Shown piece by piece: positions 50,759 to 59,323 of a stretch of DNA of 64,000 nucleotides. Position 1 is the stretch's first letter. Each line of letters begins with the position of its first letter. The notes beneath the pieces were generated by a model. It ran no database searches. It was given only the letters and a program-made list of their open reading frames with translations, and was not told the DNA's origin. This DNA comes from Chelativorans salis (GTDB lineage: Bacteria; Pseudomonadota; Alphaproteobacteria; Rhizobiales; Rhizobiaceae). The position numbers and the translations under genes were made by a program. The DNA is taken from NCBI RefSeq assembly GCF_025336525.1, contig NZ_JAOCZP010000006.1, positions 1-64,000 on the forward strand, given 5' to 3'.

Positions 50759-52501
50759 ATGACGAACGCAAAGAGGCGCTCCCCCCAGGATCTGCGCAGC
50801 GCACGCTGGATGGCGCCGGATGACTTCCGCTCCTTCGGCCACCGCTCGCGCACCATGCAGATGGGCTTCGGGCCGGAAGACTGGGTGGACAAGCCCGTCA
50901 TCGCGGTCGTCAACACTTGGTCCGACGCCCAGCCCTGCCATGCCCACTTCAAGCACCGCGCGGAGGACATCAAGCGCGGCATCCTCCAGGCAGGCGGCTT
51001 CCCCATGGAGCTGCCGGCGCTCTCACTCAGCGAGAGTCTCGTCAAGCCCACCACAATGCTCTACCGCAACATGCTGGCCATGGAGACGGAGGAGCTGTTG
51101 CGTTCGCACCCCATCGACGGCGCGGTGCTGATGGGCGGCTGCGACAAGACCACGCCGGGCCTCGTTATGGGCGCGCTTTCCATGGGCCTGCCTTTCATCT
51201 ACGTGCCCGCCGGCCCCATGCTGCGCGGCAACTACAAGGGCAATGTGCTGGGCTCGGGCACCGACGGCTTCAAATACTGGGACGAGCGCCGCGCCGGCAC
51301 CATCACCAAGGAAGAGTGGCTCGGCGTCGAAGCCGGCATCGCCCGCTCCTACGGCCATTGCATGACCATGGGCACGGCCTCCACCATGACGGCCATCGCC
51401 GAGGCGCTCGGCCTCACGCTCCCCGGCGCCAGCTCCATCCCCGCCACCGACTCCAACCATCAGCGCATGTGTGCCGCCGCCGGCCGCCGCATCGTCGACA
51501 TGGTGTGGGAGGACCTCACCCCCGATAAGATCCTCACCGAAGCGGCGGTGCGCAACGCCGTCACGGTCGCCATGTCCATGGGCTGCTCCACCAACGCCGT
51601 CATCCACCTGATCGCCATCGCCCGGCGGGCGGGCATTTCTCTGACCCTCGACGATCTCGACACCATCGGCCACACAACCCCCGTCATCGCCAATGTGCGC
51701 CCGGCCGGCCAGTCTTACCTCATGGAGGATTTCTACTACGCCGGCGGTCTGCGGGCGCTGATGAACAATCTCGGCGACAAGCTCGACCGCACAGCGCTGA
51801 CAGTGACCGGCCGCCCGCTCGCCGAAGGATTGGAAGGCGCGGAGGTCTATAACGAAGACGTCATCCGCACCGTCGACAACCCCGTCTATCACGAAGGCTC
51901 GCTTGCCGTTCTCAAGGGCAACCTCGCGCCCGATGGAGCGGTCATAAAACCCGCCGCCTGCGACCCGAAATTCTACAAACATTCGGGCCCCGCGCTGGTC
52001 GCCGACAGCTATGCCGAACTGAAGAAGATCATCGACGACGAGAACCTCGACATTTCGCCGGACACGGTCCTGGTCCTGCGCAACGCCGGTCCGCAAGGCG
52101 GCCCCGGTATGCCCGAATGGGGCATGATCCCCATGCCCAAGGCGCTTCTGAAGAAAGGCCACCGCGACATGCTGCGCCTTTCGGACGCCCGCATGTCCGG
52201 CACCTCCTACGGCGCCTGCGTGCTGCACGTGGCGCCGGAGGCCTATGTCGGCGGCCCGCTGGCGCTGCTTCGAACCGGCGACATCGTCGAGATCGACGTG
52301 CCCAACCGCACGCTCAACATGCGGGTCAGCGACGAGGAACTCGCCGCCCGCAGCAAAGCCTGGACACCCCCCGCGCCGCGCTACGGCCGCGGCTACGGGT
52401 GGATGTTCTCCCGCCACATCCAGCAGGCGGACAAGGGCTGCGACTTCGACTTCTTGGGCACCGAGTTCGGGCCGAGGGTGGACGAGCCGGAAATCAACTG
52501 A
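50759..52501 (+). CDS. IlvD/Edd family dehydratase, probable sugar-acid dehydratase
   Basis: This 580-residue protein belongs to the pentonate dehydratase branch of the IlvD/Edd family (L-arabonate, D-xylonate), not the branched-chain enzyme. Fe-S ligands are expected in NTWSDAQPCHAHF, MGGCDKTTPG and SYGHCMTMGTASTM. LRLSDARMSGTSYGACVLHVAPEA near the C-terminus is family-typical. It would dehydrate an aldonate to a 2-keto-3-deoxy acid. The ATG follows TTGGAGGA. The next gene, 14 bases on, could cleave the product. Confidence 0.92.
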   Translation: MTNAKRRSPQDLRSARWMAPDDFRSFGHRSRTMQMGFGPEDWVDKPVIAVVNTWSDAQPCHAHFKHRAEDIKRGILQAGGFPMELPALSLSESLVKPTTMLYRNMLAMETEELLRSHPIDGAVLMGGCDKTTPGLVMGALSMGLPFIYVPAGPMLRGNYKGNVLGSGTDGFKYWDERRAGTITKEEWLGVEAGIARSYGHCMTMGTASTMTAIAEALGLTLPGASSIPATDSNHQRMCAAAGRRIVDMVWEDLTPDKILTEAAVRNAVTVAMSMGCSTNAVIHLIAIARRAGISLTLDDLDTIGHTTPVIANVRPAGQSYLMEDFYYAGGLRALMNNLGDKLDRTALTVTGRPLAEGLEGAEVYNEDVIRTVDNPVYHEGSLAVLKGNLAPDGAVIKPAACDPKFYKHSGPALVADSYAELKKIIDDENLDISPDTVLVLRNAGPQGGPGMPEWGMIPMPKALLKKGHRDMLRLSDARMSGTSYGACVLHVAPEAYVGGPLALLRTGDIVEIDVPNRTLNMRVSDEELAARSKAWTPPAPRYGRGYGWMFSRHIQQADKGCDFDFLGTEFGPRVDEPEIN

Positions 52502-52515
52502 GGAATGGACGCGTA

Positions 52516-53241
52516 ATGGGCATTGAAACGCTTTCGGAAGGCACCCGCGAGAAACTGATGCAGGTCTCCGTCGCCACCTTGGCGACGGCCCTCTTCAAAC
52601 GCGGGTTGCGCAACCAGGTCATCCAGGACGTCCGCCCCGTGGCGCCCAAGGGGCGAAACATGGTCGGCCCGGCCTTCACGCTCCGCTACATGCCCGCCCG
52701 CGAGGACCGCAACCAGCTTGCCGAGTTCCGCAACCCGGACCATCCGCAGCGCAAGGCCATCGAGACCTGCCCGCCGGGTCATGTGCTCGTCATGGACAGC
52801 CGCAAGGATGCCCGCGCGGCATCCGCCGGCGATATTCTCATCACGCGGCTGATGGTGCGCGGCAGCGCCGGCGTCGTCACCGACGGCGGCTTTCGCGACG
52901 CGGCGGTGATCGGCGGCCTCGACATCCCCGCCTACCACAACCGTCCCTCTTCCCCGACAAACCTGACACTCCACGAGGCCATCGAGATTAATGCGCCCAT
53001 CGGCTGCGGCGACGTCGCCGTCTTTCCCGGCGACATCGTGGTGGGCGATGACGACAGTGTCATAATCATCCCCGCGCATCTGGCCGATGAGGTGGCCCAA
53101 GAGGCGTTCGAGATGACGGCCTACGAGGATTTCGTGGTCGAGCAGGTCAAGGCCGGCGCAACGATCGTCGGGCTTTATCCCGCGACAAAGGAAGGGAACC
53201 TGGAAAAATTCGCCGCGTGGCGGAAGGACAAAGGGCGATAG
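52516..53241 (+). CDS. RraA-like/HMG aldolase family protein
   Basis: This 241-residue protein has the RraA/4-hydroxy-4-methyl-2-oxoglutarate aldolase core (GDILITRLMVRGSAGVVTDGGFRDAAVIGGLDIPAY), with the Asp and Arg of TDGGFRD as in pyruvate aldolases of this fold. True RraA proteins bind RNase E; those next to sugar-acid genes more often act as aldolases or decarboxylases. Here it directly follows a sugar-acid dehydratase, so cleavage of a 2-keto-3-deoxy acid into pyruvate and an aldehyde is my inference. C-terminal 60 residues extend past the core. Confidence 0.88.
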   Translation: MGIETLSEGTREKLMQVSVATLATALFKRGLRNQVIQDVRPVAPKGRNMVGPAFTLRYMPAREDRNQLAEFRNPDHPQRKAIETCPPGHVLVMDSRKDARAASAGDILITRLMVRGSAGVVTDGGFRDAAVIGGLDIPAYHNRPSSPTNLTLHEAIEINAPIGCGDVAVFPGDIVVGDDDSVIIIPAHLADEVAQEAFEMTAYEDFVVEQVKAGATIVGLYPATKEGNLEKFAAWRKDKGR

Positions 53242-53274
53242 GCTGCGCTGCATCCTGATTGGCGTTCGCGTACC

Positions 53275-53667
53275 TCACGCAAAATACGGATCGTCCGCAT
53301 TCTTCAATTCGCAGGCGTTGCCATCGGGATCCATGAATATGCCCACCGTCCCCCAGGAAAACGACTTGATCTCGACCTCCACACCCCGCTCCCTCAGCGC
53401 CGCGGCCGCGCTTTCGACATCCTCGACATTGAGCCGCAGCGTCGTCGGGTTCTCTTTGTTCGGCTTCCGGTGGTTCCTCGCCACCCCGCCGGTTTCTACC
53501 ATGAGATAGCCGTCGCCATAGCGTAGGCAGACGAGGCGCTCCTTCTCGAACCAGACCGGCAGGCCCAGCGTGTCGCGGTAGAAGTGGACGCATTCCTCGA
53601 AACGTTCGGTACCAAGAATGATGCCGAACGTCTTTACCTGAAAAGGCGGCTCGTTTTTCGTTTCCAC
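53275..53667 (-). CDS. VOC superfamily (glyoxalase-like) protein
   Basis: This 130-residue protein has paired beta-alpha-beta-beta-beta units: VKTFGIILGTERFEECVHFYRDTLGLPVWFEKERLVCLRYGDGYLMVETGG and a second unit ending WGTVGIFMDPDGNACELKN. The Glu in each half is compatible with a metal-bound active site. VOC proteins include glyoxalases, dioxygenases and resistance proteins, so no substrate is assigned. It is convergent with the RraA-like gene, 33 bases away. Confidence 0.88.
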   Translation of the reverse strand: METKNEPPFQVKTFGIILGTERFEECVHFYRDTLGLPVWFEKERLVCLRYGDGYLMVETGGVARNHRKPNKENPTTLRLNVEDVESAAAALRERGVEVEIKSFSWGTVGIFMDPDGNACELKNADDPYFA

Positions 53668-53827
53668 CTACGCCTCCCGTTTGGTGCCGCCAATAATCGG
53701 CAATACAGCACCAGGTGCAACCGTTACGGCGCCACCACCACTTCCGCCTTCCTGCACCGCGCGACTTGCGACTGGATTTTCCAGATCATTGCGGCAGATT
53801 CCATTCGAAGCGAACAGGAGGCTGCCC

Positions 53828-54112
53828 GTGAAGGATGGTTTGGAGGCGAAACATGTGCGCGTCACCGGCAGGGTGCAGGGCGTGAACTTCCGCGCCTGGA
53901 CCCGCGCGGAGGCCGAGCGGCTGGGATTGACCGGCTGGGTGCGCAACGAGCCCGACGGCGCGGTGACGGCGTTCATTGTCGGGCCAGGGGCGGCGGTCGA
54001 AACGATGCTGGAGCGGCTGGGCGAAGGCCCGCCGGCCGCTCGCGTGGCCGGTGTTTCAGCTGAAGCGACCGATTCGGAGGAAGCGCCTGACCGGTTCGCT
54101 ATCGTCTACTGA
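53828..54112 (+). CDS. acyP: Acylphosphatase
   Basis: This 94-residue protein starts at a GTG behind AGGAGG (MKDGLEAKHVRVTGRVQGVNFRAWTRAEAERLGLTGWVRNEPDG). It has both catalytic residues: the Arg in GVNFRAW and the Asn in VRNEPDG. It hydrolyses acyl phosphates such as carbamoyl phosphate or 1,3-bisphosphoglycerate. An in-frame opening upstream to 53681 is rejected because it lacks homology and a ribosome site. Convergent with tctA of the second tct operon. Confidence 0.93.
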   Translation: MKDGLEAKHVRVTGRVQGVNFRAWTRAEAERLGLTGWVRNEPDGAVTAFIVGPGAAVETMLERLGEGPPAARVAGVSAEATDSEEAPDRFAIVY

Positions 54113-54140
54113 GTTTTCGACCCGCTGCAGCCGGCAGGAG

Positions 54141-54166
54141 ATCGTCGCGCCTTACGGCGCGACGAT
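54141..54166. terminator. Hairpin between acyP and tctA
   Basis: ATCGTCGCGCC-ttac-GGCGCGACGAT is a perfect 11-bp stem that includes the tctA stop. No T-run on either side, so termination efficiency is uncertain; it may act for both convergent genes. Confidence 0.5.
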
Positions 54167-55669
54167 TGCACTCTTCTTGGCCCGCAGTATGCGCCCGACG
54201 AGAAGCGGCGCCACGAAACCCAGGATCGCCAGCACCCAGATCGTGATCGCTATGGGCGATCCCCACAGGATCGACAGATCCCCGTCGGAGATGGTCAGCG
54301 CGCGGCGCAGGTTCTTCTCCATCTCGTTGCCGAGCAGAATGCCGAGGATCACCGGCACCAGCGGCACATCGAGCTTGCGCAGGAGATAGCCACCCACCCC
54401 GAAGATGATCATCACCAGGAGATCGAAGGTCGAGCCCGACAGACCGTAGATGCCGACGAAGGAGACCATGGCGACTGCCGGCATGAGATACTTCGCCGGT
54501 ACCTGCAGGACGCGCACGAACAGCCCCACCATGGGCACGTTGAGCAGAAGCAGCATGACATTGCCGATGAAGAGCGCGGCGATCAGCCCCCACACCACCT
54601 CCGGCTGCTGGGTGAAGAGCAGCGGCCCGGGCGTGATGTTGAGCGCCATCAGCATGGCGAGAAGCACGGCCGTCGTGCCGGAGCCCGGCACGCCGAGCGC
54701 CAGCATGGGCACCAGCGCGCCGCCGGCGGCCGCGTTATTGCCGGCCTCGGGCGCGGCCACGCCGCGCGGATCGCCCTTGCCGAAGGTGCCTTCCTTGTCC
54801 TTGAGCCGCTTCTCCAACGTATAGGCGACGAAGGAGCCGAGCGAAGCCCCTGCCCCCGGCAAGACACCGGAGAGGAAGCCGATCACCGTGCCGCGCGCCA
54901 TCGAGCCCGTCGTCTTCTTGAGCATGGGCAGCGGCGCAGTCAGCCGGTTGAGCTTCGCCCTGGCATCGCCCGGTGCCGAGCCGTTCGGGTGCTCGAGGAA
55001 CAGGAACACCTCAGAGATTGCGAACAAGCCGACGATGGCGATGAGGAAGTGGATGCCCTCGTAGAGATGGATCTCGCCGAAGGTGAGCCGCGGCACGCCC
55101 GTCTGATGGTCGACGCCGACCATGGCGATCGCGAGCCCCAGCGCTGCGGCGATCACGGCCTTAGCTTGACTGCGCGCGGCGATCCCGCCGAGCGTGGCGA
55201 AGGCCAGCGTGAAGAGCGCGAAATATTCGGCCGGTCCGAACAGGAGCGCCACCTTGACGAGCTGCGGCGCCAGGAACACCAACCCCCAGGTGGCGAAGAA
55301 GGCACCGACGAAGGAGGCGACGCCGGACAGCGCCAGCGCCTCGCCCGCCTGCCCCTTCTGCGTCATCGGATAACCGTCGAGCGTAGTCATCATCGCCGGC
55401 TCGTCGCCGGGAATGTTGAGCAGGATCGATGAGATACGCCCGCCATACATGGCGCCGAAATAAACCGAGGTGAGCAGGATCAGCGCCGGTGTAGCCGGCA
55501 GGCCGAGTGTGAAGGCGAGCGGGATGAGGATGGCGACGCCGTTGGCGGGGCCGAGGCCCGGCAGCGCGCCGATGATGGTGCCGAGAAAGCAGCCGATCAG
55601 TGCCAGCCCCAGGTTTTGCCAGGTGAGCGCGACGGCGAAGCCGTCGCCGAGACTTGCCAGGATATCCAT
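54152..55669 (-). CDS. Tripartite tricarboxylate transporter, TctA large permease (second system)
   Basis: This 505-residue permease has GTIIGALPGLGPANGVAILIPLAFTLG, SILLNIPGDEPAMMTTLDGYPMTQKGQAG and GFLSGVLPGAGASLGSFVAYTLEKRLK, the diagnostic TctA loops. It starts at the ATG at 55669, one base past the tctB stop. It is not a recent copy of the system at 20.7 kb; the two differ throughout outside these loops. The TctDE pair facing it is the likely regulator. Confidence 0.93.
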   Translation of the reverse strand: MDILASLGDGFAVALTWQNLGLALIGCFLGTIIGALPGLGPANGVAILIPLAFTLGLPATPALILLTSVYFGAMYGGRISSILLNIPGDEPAMMTTLDGYPMTQKGQAGEALALSGVASFVGAFFATWGLVFLAPQLVKVALLFGPAEYFALFTLAFATLGGIAARSQAKAVIAAALGLAIAMVGVDHQTGVPRLTFGEIHLYEGIHFLIAIVGLFAISEVFLFLEHPNGSAPGDARAKLNRLTAPLPMLKKTTGSMARGTVIGFLSGVLPGAGASLGSFVAYTLEKRLKDKEGTFGKGDPRGVAAPEAGNNAAAGGALVPMLALGVPGSGTTAVLLAMLMALNITPGPLLFTQQPEVVWGLIAALFIGNVMLLLLNVPMVGLFVRVLQVPAKYLMPAVAMVSFVGIYGLSGSTFDLLVMIIFGVGGYLLRKLDVPLVPVILGILLGNEMEKNLRRALTISDGDLSILWGSPIAITIWVLAILGFVAPLLVGRILRAKKSAIVAP

Positions 55670-55670
55670 G

Positions 55671-56102
55671 TCAGAACCCCCAGGGACCAATGGCCAGCGA
55701 CAGCTTCAGAACCAGCCGGAAGATGACGAAAATACCCACCGCAATGGTGACGCCGGCGATCGAAGCGGCAACCGGCCCGGCGCCCAGCCGCCAGGAGAGC
55801 AGCCCGGCGGTGACGCTGGTGGAGATGACGAAGCCGAACTCGGGCAGCGCATAGGTGTAGGCCACCATGACGACGACGGCGAAGACGATCTCGCCGAAGC
55901 GCCCGAGATGCGGCCACACCGGCTCTGGGTCTGGCTTGAAGAGCGTGTAGAGCGCAGCCAGCGCCAGCACCACCCCAACGGCGATGGGAAATGCCTTCGG
56001 CCCCATCGGATCGGAGATGAAGCCGACCTGGGTCTGGGCGGCGAAATAGATGTACAGCATGGAAAGCAGCAGACAGGTGCCGCCCAGTATGCGATCGCTC
56101 AT
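55671..56102 (-). CDS. Tripartite tricarboxylate transporter, TctB small subunit (second system)
   Basis: This 143-residue protein has four hydrophobic helices (MSDRILGGTCLLLSMLYIYFAA, AVGVVLALAALYTLF, EIVFAVVVMVAYTYALPEFGFVISTSVTAGLLSW, FVIFRLVLKLSL) as in TctB. It lies between tctC and tctA, with a one-base gap to tctA. A frame in another phase extends over the same stretch but has no membrane pattern. Confidence 0.88.
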   Translation of the reverse strand: MSDRILGGTCLLLSMLYIYFAAQTQVGFISDPMGPKAFPIAVGVVLALAALYTLFKPDPEPVWPHLGRFGEIVFAVVVMVAYTYALPEFGFVISTSVTAGLLSWRLGAGPVAASIAGVTIAVGIFVIFRLVLKLSLAIGPWGF

Positions 56103-56128
56103 GGCGTCCTCCCAAGATCAAGGGATGT

Positions 56129-56156
56129 GGGCCGCGAAACATCCGTCTCGCGACCC
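56129..56156 (-). terminator. Hairpin between tctC and tctB (second system)
   Basis: On the transcribed strand GGGTCGCGA pairs with TCGCGGCCC (one G-U pair) over a 10-base loop. It lies about 21 bases after the tctC stop. Without a T-run; more likely a stability element or attenuator. Confidence 0.4.
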
Positions 56157-56176
56157 GACCGCCCCTTTGCGGGTGC

Positions 56177-57160
56177 TTATTGCAGGATGCCGATCTCGCG
56201 GCTCAGCGCCTCGGTGTTGGCAATCTCGCCGCTGACGAAGGCGTTGAAGTCGTCGCCGAACTCGGCGAGCGGCATCAGGCCGTTGGCCTCCATCACCGCC
56301 TTCCACTCCTCGCTCTCATAGGTCGTCTTGATGGCGTCGACCCAGAAGTCGTAGGCCTCGTCGCTCATGCCACCCGGCGCATAGAAGCCGCGCCAGTTGG
56401 CGCCGACCGCATCGATGCCCTGCTCCTTGGCCGTCGGGAACTTGCCGAACTCGCCCGGCAGCCGCTCTTCTGCGAGCACCGCCAGCACCTTCAGGTCGCC
56501 CGAATCAACAAAACCCTTGGTCTCGGAGATATCGCCGGAAAACGCCTGCACGTGGCCGCCCAGGAGCTGCGTCACCGCCTCGCCGCCGCCCTCGAAGGCG
56601 ACGTATTTGATCGAGCGCGCATCCTCGATGCCGGCCGCCTTGGCGGCCACCAGCACCTTCAGGTGGTCCCAGCCGCCGACAGCGGAGCCGCCGGCGAACG
56701 ACACCGCGGACGGGTTCTCCTTCACCGCCTCGAACAGGTCGGCAAGCGTTTCGACGGGCGAATCCTTGGCCACGGCGATAACGCCGTAGTCGGCACCGAT
56801 GGTGCCCAGCCACCGCACCTGGTCCCTGCTAGCGCCGGGGAAAGCGCCCTGGGCAAGCCGCGTCGTGGTCGCCGAGGATGCAGCGACGATCAGGCTGTCG
56901 TCACCGTTGCGCTTGGCGACCACCTCGGCGAAGGCCACGCCACCGCCGCCGCCGGCAAGGTTGGTGACCTGCACCGGGCTCGGCACGATCTTAAGATCGT
57001 AGAGCGCCTTTCCCACCTGACGGCAGGTGAAGTCCCAGCCGCCGCCGGCATTGGCCGGCGCGATGCACTCGGTGTTTCCCGCCTCGAACGCGAAAGACGC
57101 GCCCATCGGAGCGAAGGTTGCAAAAAGGGTTGCGGCACCGGCCGCTATGAGCTTCTTCAT
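56177..57160 (-). CDS. Tripartite tricarboxylate transporter, TctC-type binding protein (second system)
   Basis: This 327-residue periplasmic protein starts at the ATG at 57160 behind GGGAGGATT, with signal peptide MKKLIAAGAATLFATFAPMG and cleavage after SFA. It keeps the original TctC features ECIAPANAGGGWDFTCRQVG, with two Cys around the ligand loop as in TctC proteins for citrate, and a GGSAVGGWDHLK motif. Citrate or another tricarboxylate is therefore more likely here than for the system at 23 kb. It faces away from TctDE. Confidence 0.93.
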   Translation of the reverse strand: MKKLIAAGAATLFATFAPMGASFAFEAGNTECIAPANAGGGWDFTCRQVGKALYDLKIVPSPVQVTNLAGGGGGVAFAEVVAKRNGDDSLIVAASSATTTRLAQGAFPGASRDQVRWLGTIGADYGVIAVAKDSPVETLADLFEAVKENPSAVSFAGGSAVGGWDHLKVLVAAKAAGIEDARSIKYVAFEGGGEAVTQLLGGHVQAFSGDISETKGFVDSGDLKVLAVLAEERLPGEFGKFPTAKEQGIDAVGANWRGFYAPGGMSDEAYDFWVDAIKTTYESEEWKAVMEANGLMPLAEFGDDFNAFVSGEIANTEALSREIGILQ

Positions 57161-57224
57161 AAGGAATCCTCCCTTGTTCCTGCCGCACGGGTTTCGTGCG
57201 AAGGTTCGATGAGGATACGGCTGC

Positions 57225-57246
57225 AAGCTGTCACTAAGCTGTCATT
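57225..57246 (+). promoter_or_regulatory. Pho-box-like direct repeat upstream of tctD
   Basis: AAGCTGTCACT and AAGCTGTCATT are adjacent 11-base direct repeats with 10 of 11 identical. OmpR-family regulators bind 11-base direct repeats, and the CTGTCA unit equals that of the PhoB box. The site lies 20 bases before the response-regulator start and 65 before tctC, so it could serve autoregulation by TctD or control by PhoB. Confidence 0.6.
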
Positions 57247-57266
57247 TTGCGGAGGAGAAAAAGAGC

Positions 57267-57953
57267 GTGCGTGTTTTGGTGGTGGAGGATACCGAGGACG
57301 TCGCCGAGGCGATCCTTGCGCATTTCCAGCGCCAGGGCCACGTCTGCGACCATGCGGCAAGCCGCGAAGACGCCGCGCATTTCCTCGGGCTTACGGAGCC
57401 CTACGACCTCGTCATCCTCGACTTGAACCTGCCCGACGGTTCCGGACTGGAACTGCTCAAACAGCTCCGCGCCGCGAAGAACCCGGTGCCGGTACTGGTG
57501 CTTACCGCCCGTATGCATGTGGAGGACAAGATCGACGCGCTCGACTTCGGCGCCGACGACTATCTGGTCAAACCCTTCGACCTGCGCGAACTGGAGGCGC
57601 GCGCCCGCGCTGTCAGCCGCCGCCGGCACGGTGCTGCGGAAGCGGTGGTGGAGGCCGGCAACCTGCGCTGCAATTTCGCCGCCCGCGCCGTCGCTGTCGC
57701 TGGCCGCGAGGTGGAGTTGACGCGGCGCGAGTTCATCCTGCTCGAGGCCTTCATGGGGAATCTGGGCCGCGTGCTCGAAAAAGACGAGCTCTATTCTCGC
57801 CTCTATGGCCTGACGGGCGAGGCAGGCCTCAACGCCGTCGAAGTCTACATTGCCCGCCTCAGGCGCAAGTTGGACGGCGCCGATCTTGAGATAAAGACCC
57901 TGCGCGGCCTCGGCTATCAGGCCATGCTGCGCGAGGGGGCGAAGGCGCCATGA
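57267..57953 (+). CDS. OmpR-family response regulator (TctD-like)
   Basis: This 228-residue regulator starts at a GTG behind GGAGGAG. The receiver has the acidic pocket VVEDTED, phosphoacceptor Asp52 in VILDLNLPDGSG, the Thr in VLTARM and the Lys in DDYLVKPFD. The winged helix has REVELTRREFILLEAFMGNLGRVLEKDELYSRLYG and VEVYIARLRRKLDG. It is divergent from tctCBA and overlaps the sensor kinase gene (ATGA), the arrangement known for TctDE control of tricarboxylate uptake. Confidence 0.94.
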   Translation: MRVLVVEDTEDVAEAILAHFQRQGHVCDHAASREDAAHFLGLTEPYDLVILDLNLPDGSGLELLKQLRAAKNPVPVLVLTARMHVEDKIDALDFGADDYLVKPFDLRELEARARAVSRRRHGAAEAVVEAGNLRCNFAARAVAVAGREVELTRREFILLEAFMGNLGRVLEKDELYSRLYGLTGEAGLNAVEVYIARLRRKLDGADLEIKTLRGLGYQAMLREGAKAP

Positions 57954-59323
57954 CCGCGCTTGCCGCCGACACCGCACGCGGCCAGTCCATCGCCTTCCGG
58001 CTGGGCGTGGCCATGGTCCTCATCCTGGTCCTGGTAGTGCTGGCGAGCGTCGTTGCGGCGACGCGCTTCGGTCAGGCGGCGAGTGACGAGACCTTCGACC
58101 GGCTCCTGCGCGGGGCCGCCCTGCAGATCGCCGAGCGCGTTTCGGTGACGGACGGGCGGGTAAGAGTCGACCTGCCGGTCTCCGCCTTCGAGCTTTTGTC
58201 GCTCGCCCGCTCCGACCGCGTCTTCTACCGCGTCATCGGCCCCGACGGGCACACCATGACCGGATACGAAGACCTGCCCCTGCCACCTGGCAACGCCGGC
58301 TCTGATGCCATCTACGACGCTCGCTACAAGGACACGGCCATCCGCGCCGTCAAGCTCACGCGCCTGCTCGCCGAACGCTCCATGAGCGGACAGGTGATCA
58401 TCGTCGTCGCCCAGACGACGCGCGAGCGCACCGGCCTTGCCGCCAGCATCGCCACCAACGCCGTGCTCATCATCGCTGCTGCCGGCGTGCTCCTCCTCTT
58501 CCTGGCGCTCCTCGTCCTGCGCGTGGCGCTGCGCCCGCTTGCCCGCGTCGAGCGCGCCATCCTCGAGCGTGAGGCGAACGATCTGTCGCCCATCGACGTG
58601 CCGGCGCCGGAGGAGGTCGCCGTGCTGGTGGCGGCGATCAACCGCTTCATGGGGCGGCTCGAAAGCCGCATTGAGGCCATGCAGAACTTCGTCGCCGACG
58701 CCGCCCACCAGATCCGCACGCCGATCACCGCGCTCCGTGCGCAGGCGCAGCTTGCGCTGGAGGAAAAGGACCCGGAGAGGCTCAACCGGCTGCACCGACG
58801 GCTCTATGCGCGCAGCGTAGGCCTCGGCCGGCTGGCCGACCAGCTTCTAAGTCACGCGCTGATCGCCCATCGCGCCGACACGGCCGCAAGGGAAATGATC
58901 GATCTCAGACGCGTGGCGCTGGAAGCCGAGCGCGAGACGCGTGCCGCCTCCGCCCAGGCGATCACCGTCGAGCTGCCGGACGAGGAGGTGTGGGTCGAAG
59001 GCGACCCGGTGAGCCTGCGCGAAGCGGTGAAGAACCTCCTGAACAACGCCGCCAAACATGGTGGCGCCCCCATCACAATATTGGTCGAGCGGCACGACGG
59101 ATGGGCCTCGATCATGGTGCGCGACCATGGGTCCGGCATTCCCGAGGCTCTCGCCGCACGCATCGGCGAGCGCTTCACCTCGGACGGCATCAGCCCCGAC
59201 AGCGCCGGGCTCGGGCTTTCCATCGTCGCCTCGGTGGCAGCCACACACGGGGCGCGCCTCGCCCGCCGCACCGGCGAGAACGGCTTCGCCATCGGTCTGG
59301 AAATCCCGGTAACGCGGCCATGA
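57950..59323 (+). CDS. Sensor histidine kinase (TctE-like)
   Basis: This 457-residue kinase has two membrane helices (GVAMVLILVLVVLASVVAATRF near residue 20 and AVLIIAAAGVLLLFLALLVLRVALRPL near 170) flanking a periplasmic TctE N-domain. HAMP follows, then the H-box FVADAAHQIRTPITALRAQAQ with His253, the N-box AVKNLLNNAAKHGG and ATP motifs VRDHGSGIP and GLGLSI. Its start overlaps the regulator stop and its stop overlaps the next gene, giving a three-gene coupled operon. Confidence 0.94.
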   Translation: MTALAADTARGQSIAFRLGVAMVLILVLVVLASVVAATRFGQAASDETFDRLLRGAALQIAERVSVTDGRVRVDLPVSAFELLSLARSDRVFYRVIGPDGHTMTGYEDLPLPPGNAGSDAIYDARYKDTAIRAVKLTRLLAERSMSGQVIIVVAQTTRERTGLAASIATNAVLIIAAAGVLLLFLALLVLRVALRPLARVERAILEREANDLSPIDVPAPEEVAVLVAAINRFMGRLESRIEAMQNFVADAAHQIRTPITALRAQAQLALEEKDPERLNRLHRRLYARSVGLGRLADQLLSHALIAHRADTAAREMIDLRRVALEAERETRAASAQAITVELPDEEVWVEGDPVSLREAVKNLLNNAAKHGGAPITILVERHDGWASIMVRDHGSGIPEALAARIGERFTSDGISPDSAGLGLSIVASVAATHGARLARRTGENGFAIGLEIPVTRP

